Assembly (NCBI GenBank): GCA_029204225.1
Contig: CM055094.1
Location: 63,668,483-63,732,482, forward strand
Direction: 5' to 3'
From: Diphasiastrum complanatum
Taxonomy: Eukaryota; Streptophyta; Lycopodiopsida; Lycopodiales; Lycopodiaceae
Length of the DNA stretch: 64,000 nt
Below, one piece after another: positions 59,112 through 64,000 of this stretch. Under the pieces are notes generated by a model. That model was not told the origin of the DNA. It was given only the letters and a program-made list of their open reading frames with translations, and made no database searches. A program made the translations under genes and the position numbers. Every line of letters starts with the position of its first letter. Position 1 is the stretch's first letter.

Positions 59112-59877
59112 TGTAGGAAAAATAGTAATTATTCTTCCACAGAGAACACGATTAAAGTTCAAATAGATCAAACTAATATCAGTATTTTCAATCGGGTCTG
59201 TATCTTATCTATGTACTGATAGAACAGTATTGCTCTGATTGAATTTGCATGTGAAAGTAATATGCGGAAGTAAGAGACAACTTAAGACAATTTTAGACAA
59301 TAAGAAACTATTGATCAAAAAACAAATTTTATATTTTGAGTCTGAATCAATATACATCTCTTGTCGTCTTATCTCATTGTTGTGTCTCTGATTGAATGAG
59401 ACGGTTGCAACGAGTAGTGCTGACGTATTTATATTGCTATAGGACAAGTCTTTTGGCCTTTTATTTATAGGTCTTTTGGCCTTTCAATTCTGTAACCGTA
59501 GATCTAACCGTTTATGACGGTTGATATTCAACTAGATGCTTCATTTCCAAGGTCAAATAATTTTTGTTCGCGACAGTCTATTTTTTCTTCTCAGATTTGT
59601 GTTTCGCGAATTGTTCGTGACAATTGTCTCTTCGTGACATTTTCGTGTTTCGCGAATTGTTCGCCACAGATAACAATTTCTAAGCTTGAAGTAGAATCCA
59701 GAACATTTTGCGAATTGTTTGTGAAAATTTTCGTGACATCTGAGGTTTGAATAGGAAACAAGATTTTTCATTTCTAGAATCTTTCGAGTTCGCGTTTATT
59801 TTTTTTTCTCGTCCTTTGTCAAGTAAATTGTGTGCTTTGTTAGTAGAATCAAGATCTGTCTGATCATTTGTTCTACA
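59112..59877 (-). repeat. TR-GAG LTR b, shared by both units
   Basis: A 766-bp LTR flanked on one side by a PBS (59099-59110) and on the other by a PPT (59878-59892), so it acts as 5' LTR for unit 1 and 3' LTR for unit 2. TATAAATA on the minus strand lies at 59426-59433. Confidence 0.9.
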
Positions 59878-60009
59878 GCTCCCTCTCAAAATGGGTAGTT
59901 GGATTAACCCCAATCTTCTTCGCTGCTTCTCGAACAAAGCCTTTTGAAGTGTCATTGTCGCATCTTTTGCAAATAAGGTTCGAGTTGTGTGGAATGACTT
60001 GGGTAGGGC

Positions 60010-60486
60010 TCAAAGAAAATAACTAAGCTGTTTTTCGTTAGAAATTGTATTTTCTGCACTAGAATTTTGCAAGGAAATAAACAGATCTTTAAACTTTCGC
60101 TCGAATGTGTTCAGGTCTTTGCCGTCCCACTGTAGGTAAGTTAATTGGTCTTCCAAGAATATTATCTGATTATGAAATGGAGTCTCATTCTTGGTTTGTA
60201 ATTATTCCCATAAATCCTTTGCATTCAAAATTGATGTAAGATCTAGCATTATATTGTCATGCACTGAAGACGCAATACTTGCTATAGCTTTGTCATTTTT
60301 CAAACTCCATTCTCGAAATTCTTTGCCAAGAGTAAGTATTGGCTTCTTCTCTATTGGTTCTACCCATTGCCATAGACGTTTGCCCATCAATAAGAGTAAA
60401 GTCTTCAATTTCCAAATAAAGTAATTTGAACCTTCTAGATCCAAGATCGTAGTGATCTTAGCTTGAATATTGATGACCGACAACAT
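60010..60486 (-). pseudogene. TR-GAG unit 2 gag, one stop
   Basis: Sister of the gag at 58461-58937. The ATG at 60486 opens 94 codons (MLSVINIQAKITTIL, NYFIWKLKT, LWQWVEPIEKKP, AKDLWE), then a TAA at 60202-60204 where unit 1 has GAA. Coding similarity continues in the same frame to about 60010. The stop in unit 1 and the stop in unit 2 are different, so each copy decayed separately after the array formed, or only one was active. Confidence 0.85.
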
Positions 60487-60653
60487 TTTCTAATTCTGAA
60501 TAACCTCCAGATAACAGCTTGTTGATGGATGTATGAAGAATGTTGAGAGGGGTATGAAGATACCACTATATCGACTTTGATTCGTTCTGATATCACTGTA
60601 TCAGCTTTGAACCTGTATATTTTGACATCATTGTATCAGATTTAATTCTGTAT

Positions 60654-60665
60654 GCTCTGATACCA
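60654..60665 (-). other. TR-GAG unit 2 primer-binding site
   Basis: TGGTATCAGAGC on the minus strand, next to LTR c. Confidence 0.92.
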
Positions 60666-60666
60666 A

Positions 60667-61271
60667 TGTAGGAAAACTAGTAATTATTCTTCCACAGATA
60701 ACACAATTAAAGTTTAAATAAATCAAACTAATATCAGTGTCTTCAATCGGGTCTGTATCTGTTCTATGTACTAATAGAACAGTATTGCTCTGATTGAATT
60801 TGCATGCGAAAATAATATGCAAAAGTAAGAGACAACTTAAGACAATTTTAGACAATAAGAAACTATTGATCAAAAAACAAATTTTATATTCTGAGTCTGA
60901 ATCAATATACATCTCTTGCTGTATTATCTCGCTATTGTGTCTCTGATTGAATGAGATGGTTACAACGAGTAGTGCTGATGAATTTATATTGCTATAGGAC
61001 AGGCCTTTTGGCCTTTTATTTACAGGTCTTTTGGCCTTTCAATTATGTAACAGTAGATCTAACTGTTTACGACGGTTGATATTCAAATAGACACTTCGTT
61101 TTCAAGGTCGAATAATTTTTGTTCACGAATATTTCGTCACAGTCTATCTCTTCTTCTCAGCTTTCTGTTTCGCGAATTGTTCATCACAAATGACAATTTC
61201 TGAGCTTGAAATAGAATCCAGAACATTTCGCGAATTGTTCGTGAAAATTTTTGCGACATCTGAGGTTTGAA
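60667..61271 (-). repeat. TR-GAG LTR c, truncated
   Basis: Homologous to LTR a and LTR b from their PBS side, but ends at about 61271, where sequence related to 56882-57003 begins. About 160 bp of the outer LTR end are missing, so the target-site duplication cannot be checked. Confidence 0.85.
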
Positions 61272-61385
61272 GCTTAAATCCCACCAATTGATAAACAGCA
61301 CTAAAATAATACTAAAAAGACCACAAATGATTGTATGCGAGGTGCGAACACAAATAAATATAAAGAAAAAAATACCTAATTCAAT
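61272..61385 (+). repeat. Direct repeat flanking the TR-GAG array
   Basis: Diverged copy of 56882-57003 (for example, aaagaccacaaa and ttgtatgcgag are shared), in the same orientation, on the opposite side of the array. Confidence 0.8.
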
Positions 61386-61890
61386 AGTTTTTGTTTTAAA
61401 GCTATCTTCATAAGCTTTACTTCCGGTGCCACTGGCGCCAGCATTGTCCCCAGCGCCAGCAGCACCCCTGCTGCTCCCGGCGCCGGTGCCACTCCCGGCG
61501 CCACTATGACCAGAATCTAGCTAGCGCCAAGTTTCTATGGCTGAAAATCTTTGATCAGTTCTAGCAAAGTCCAGAGAGCTCAGATCGATGTGCAATCATC
61601 TCACACGATCTAGGCATGATCAAAGGAAGCATGGGGATCAATAAAATCTAGAGAGAGAAAATGACTTTCTAGGAAGAGAAAATCCTAGAGAGAGAAAGAA
61701 CGTGCTTTACCAGCTTGGGTAGAGTGCTTGGTATGAGGGGGGGTGCCGAATTCCACCAATACTATAGGGGAGTGTGAGTTGCGACTCAGGGCGAGCTCCA
61801 ACCAAGTCTCAGCCTCCCTTGCTAGAATGTTGTCATGGCTCTCGCCTTGGCATGCTAGCACCCCGGAGACTACGGTCGGTCACACACTTG
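61386..61890. other. Unassigned DNA with GGCGCC-rich patch
   Basis: Contains a GC-rich patch at 61430-61510 with repeated GGCGCC and GCGCCAG words, very different from its surroundings. It may be the outer part of LTR-M, but the boundary could not be fixed. No coding frame. Confidence 0.35.
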
Positions 61891-62621
61891 AAATGTAACC
61901 TTCTCAGATTTATTAATAAAGTGGGATTTTTCTCAAACTGACTCCGATTACCTTCTAGGTTTAAGTTTTCGATAAAAGTGCCAGTTGTAAGGCCACTTTC
62001 AAAATTTTTAAGTTGGCACATAGTTGAGGGTCGTATCCCGAGACGCCAGTGGTATGCCGTCGGGACCATTCGGTCCGCGGCGCCAGCGGTATGCTGTCGG
62101 GACCATTTGGTCCAAGAACTGGTTGTCTCCATATCTGTCGCGACTTGTGGTTCTGAGTGTTCCTTGCATGAACATGAATGGGTTAAGCTCTTGGGGAACG
62201 GGCTCTAACATGTCGGCTGAGTTGGATGGCTTGCTTCGGTGGAAGTACCTGTTTATAGTTGTCCAGTCTGGCGTGGCGCCAGGTTGGCTTCCAGCACTCA
62301 TGACGAAGCTTTCAGTTGGTTAAGTCTGATGTAAGTCAGACCGCTTGCTTGGAATGGATGTTACTCGTTTGTAACGAAGCTTTGAGTTGGTTAAGTTTGA
62401 TGTATGTCGGGCGGCTTGCTTGGAGGGAAGTCACCCACATCGGGACCCCCGATCTGGCATGGCGCCAGGTTGGATCTCAATGTTGATTTTCGAAACTTCA
62501 AGTTGGTTAAGTCTGATCATTGAATTGGCTGCTTGTATGTCAAATGGGTTTGGATGGAAAGAGTTGAAGGCTGGGAAGCTAAGTCGTGGTTCCCGGCTCC
62601 CTTTGGGATGCCTGCGCTACA
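61891..62621 (+). repeat. LTR-M, probable LTR before a primer-binding site
   Basis: Ends ...GCTACA at 62621, two bases before TGGTATCAGAGC (62624-62635). Part of it (61950-62445) recurs inverted at 40165-40625. Within it, a unit beginning near AGTTGGTTAAGT repeats about three times between 62300 and 62520. The start is uncertain. Reading frames in it (62008-62323, 62387-62880) change between copies and are not considered genes. Confidence 0.55.
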
Positions 62622-62623
62622 TG

Positions 62624-62635
62624 TGGTATCAGAGC
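62624..62635 (+). other. LTR-M primer-binding site
   Basis: TGGTATCAGAGC, perfect match to the initiator tRNA-Met type PBS. The following 62636-62914 is leader-like, with a repeated gtaagcacgg word, and is then cut by the LTR of the next element. Confidence 0.75.
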
Positions 62636-62914
62636 CGACTGGCCGGTCAGCTATGCGGATCTCACGGAAATGGCCACTATTTGGGGTTCATCAAGACAAC
62701 TGTTGTGCAAGATGCTGCCCACAGTATAAGCACGGGTGCATCCACGGTCGGGGTGGTTGGCAGAACGGGGGACTTGATGAGTCAAGGTGCTGCCCTCGAG
62801 GTGTAAGCACGGTCAGTTCTCGCAATTCGGGCTTGGCACTGTCTTCACGTAGGACAGATGAGACAGTGTGCTGCCATTAGGTTGGTGTAAGCACGGTTTA
62901 TGCCTTGTGGGGTG

Positions 62915-63562
62915 TGTGAAAGATTTCAGATCCTTAAGATCCAATCTACTTGACTGATCTTTGGTTAGAAAGAGAAATACACTACCAATTTCACCAACGT
63001 AGAAAAATCAGCATCTACACACAATTTGAGATGCAAACACTAATAGAACTTGATCAAACTTGAATGAAATGATTATGTACTGTTGCTGTCCTTACAAAAC
63101 CAGCAAGCTACTATATTTAACATGTGTGGATCCAAAAATAGCAAATATAGATCATTCTACACATAGAATTGCAAGCAATCACCAAGATAGTGCACCAATG
63201 GATAGGAGAACCCAAGAGAACCATGTATAAGCATGAAATGAGATAGAGAAGAGAGAAGATGACTCTCTCCATGAGTTAAATCCTTTTATAGTAGGTCCAA
63301 ACCCTATTTGGCCACTTGGCTTTCCCACCAAATGCTAACCCTACCAATTTTGGTCTAGATTCAATGTACCCAACTTATTCAAATTGAATCTACTCAAACT
63401 CGCATTCTATCTTTCCCACACTTTCAAAATGTGTTTATTCAAATGAAATTTAGACTAATGAACTTTGAAAAGTCAACCTCTAAGTCTAAAACAAGTTTTG
63501 GCCTCAATATGCCAAACATGGAAATATTGCAAAATGTGATGAAACTAGTTGAATCTTTCACA
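62915..63562 (-). repeat. Copia-L 3' LTR
   Basis: A 648-bp LTR with TGTGAAAG...CTTTCACA ends, same family as 13009-13664 and 31786-32439. It follows the RNase H of the same element on the minus strand. Confidence 0.92.
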
Positions 63563-63998
63563 CTCTCTCTTCAACTAGTTTTAGCATAGACTTTGATAAT
63601 ACTCCAAGTGAAGTCCTATGCTTTATGAACAAGTCTTTTCCCAATGCTTTGGTGAAGATATCAGCTACACATTCCCTTGAAGACACATGTTGAAGCTCCA
63701 CCTCCTTTGCAATGACTCGCTCCCTCACAAAATGATATTGTATCTCAATATGCTTGCTCCTAGCATGAAAGATAGGATTGGATGCCATTCTTTGGGCTGA
63801 TTGATTGTCACAAAAGATGATTGGGCTCTCTGAAAAATCCAGCAAGTGAAGATCTTTGATCATCCTCTTGATCCATACCATCTCCTTTGTGCAATGTGTA
63901 AGAGCTTTGTACTCGGCCTCACTAGATGACAATGAGATAGTGGCTTGTTTCTTTGACATCCATGATATAGCTCCATCACCTATGAAAATACAATAAGA
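63558..63998 (-). pseudogene. Copia-L RNase H, cut by the window edge
   Basis: C-terminal RNase H of a Ty1/copia polyprotein, open to the window edge: GDGAISWMSKKQATISLSSSEAEYKAL, FCDNQSAQRMASN, HARSKHIEIQYHFVRE and CVADIFTKAL. The stop codon TGA is formed with the first bases of the LTR (TGTGA). No frameshift or stop lies in the visible 146 codons, so this may be the youngest copia in the window. The rest lies beyond base 64000, so its state there is unknown. Confidence 0.9.
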
Positions 63999-64000
63999 AC

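Larger units (their letters stand above)
57566..61271 (-). mobile_element. Tandem gag-only LTR retroelement array (TR-GAG type)
   Basis: Read on the minus strand: LTR c (truncated, 61271-60667), PBS, gag, PPT, LTR b (59877-59112), PBS, gag, PPT, LTR a (58328-57566). The internal regions are only 783 and 789 bp and hold nothing but a gag-like frame. LTR b serves as the 3' LTR of one unit and the 5' LTR of the next. LTR, PBS and PPT positions are consistent in both units. This fits the known class of terminal-repeat retrotransposons with a GAG domain, which depend on another element's pol. The tandem form suggests unequal recombination between LTRs. Confidence 0.88.

Noticed and set aside
59514-59955. 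Frames within TR-GAG LTR b and the stretch after it
   Set aside because: They lie across the LTR boundary and have no counterpart of equal length in LTR a; the gag is the only consistent coding region.
62008-62880. Overlapping ORFs of 76-139 codons in LTR-M and its leader
   Set aside because: Frames on both strands are equally open, they run through an LTR and PBS, and the inverted copy at 40165-40625 does not keep them.

Overview
This window is nuclear DNA from a land plant with a large, repeat-rich genome. The evidence is intron-less germin-like protein genes, several families of Ty1/copia elements whose primer-binding sites match plant initiator tRNA-Met (TGGTATCAGAGC type), Ty3/gypsy and LINE remains, and AT-rich intergenic DNA. 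A fern or another non-seed plant is plausible, but the sequence does not prove it. No tRNA, rRNA or CRISPR array was seen. Element names such as Copia-A, Gypsy-H and element X are local labels.

The only credible host genes are two nearly identical germin-like protein genes (10259-10942 and 51095-51778, both +) and a third, broken copy (37363-38105). Each lies in a duplicated unit of about 3.6-4 kb: an upstream block with a 43-bp minisatellite, a GC-rich hairpin and a TATA box, then the coding region and a conserved 3' flank. A fourth unit (29310-31469) has the upstream block but no coding region. A diverged, inverted piece of the 3' flank lies at 25530-25740.

Layout: 1-7752 holds part of repeat X, a dead Copia-A and a patchwork of gypsy and copia pieces. 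7753-11375 is germin unit 1. 11376-15290 holds copia D invaded by copia F. 15291-23560 is a minus-strand gypsy split by a nearly complete 6.2-kb copia (G, 15672-21892). 23561-29309 holds LINE, X, LINE endonuclease and copia fragments. 29310-34373 is the truncated germin unit followed by the 5' half of copia E. 34374-38541 is germin unit 3 (pseudogene). 38542-44210 holds X, copia fragments and low-complexity DNA. 44219-48583 is a LINE, X and a second copy of Copia-A. 48584-52190 is germin unit 4. 52191-57565 is X, unassigned DNA and an AGTACCAAA-rich minisatellite region. 57566-61271 is a tandem LTR-gag-LTR-gag-LTR array. 61272-64000 is LTR material plus the 3' end of a minus-strand copia.

The history appears to be repeated segmental duplication of a germin gene block together with its neighbouring, already dead retroelements, followed by nested insertions. 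Nothing here is an operon-like pathway. The most unusual structure is the gag-only LTR element arranged as a tandem array with shared LTRs.
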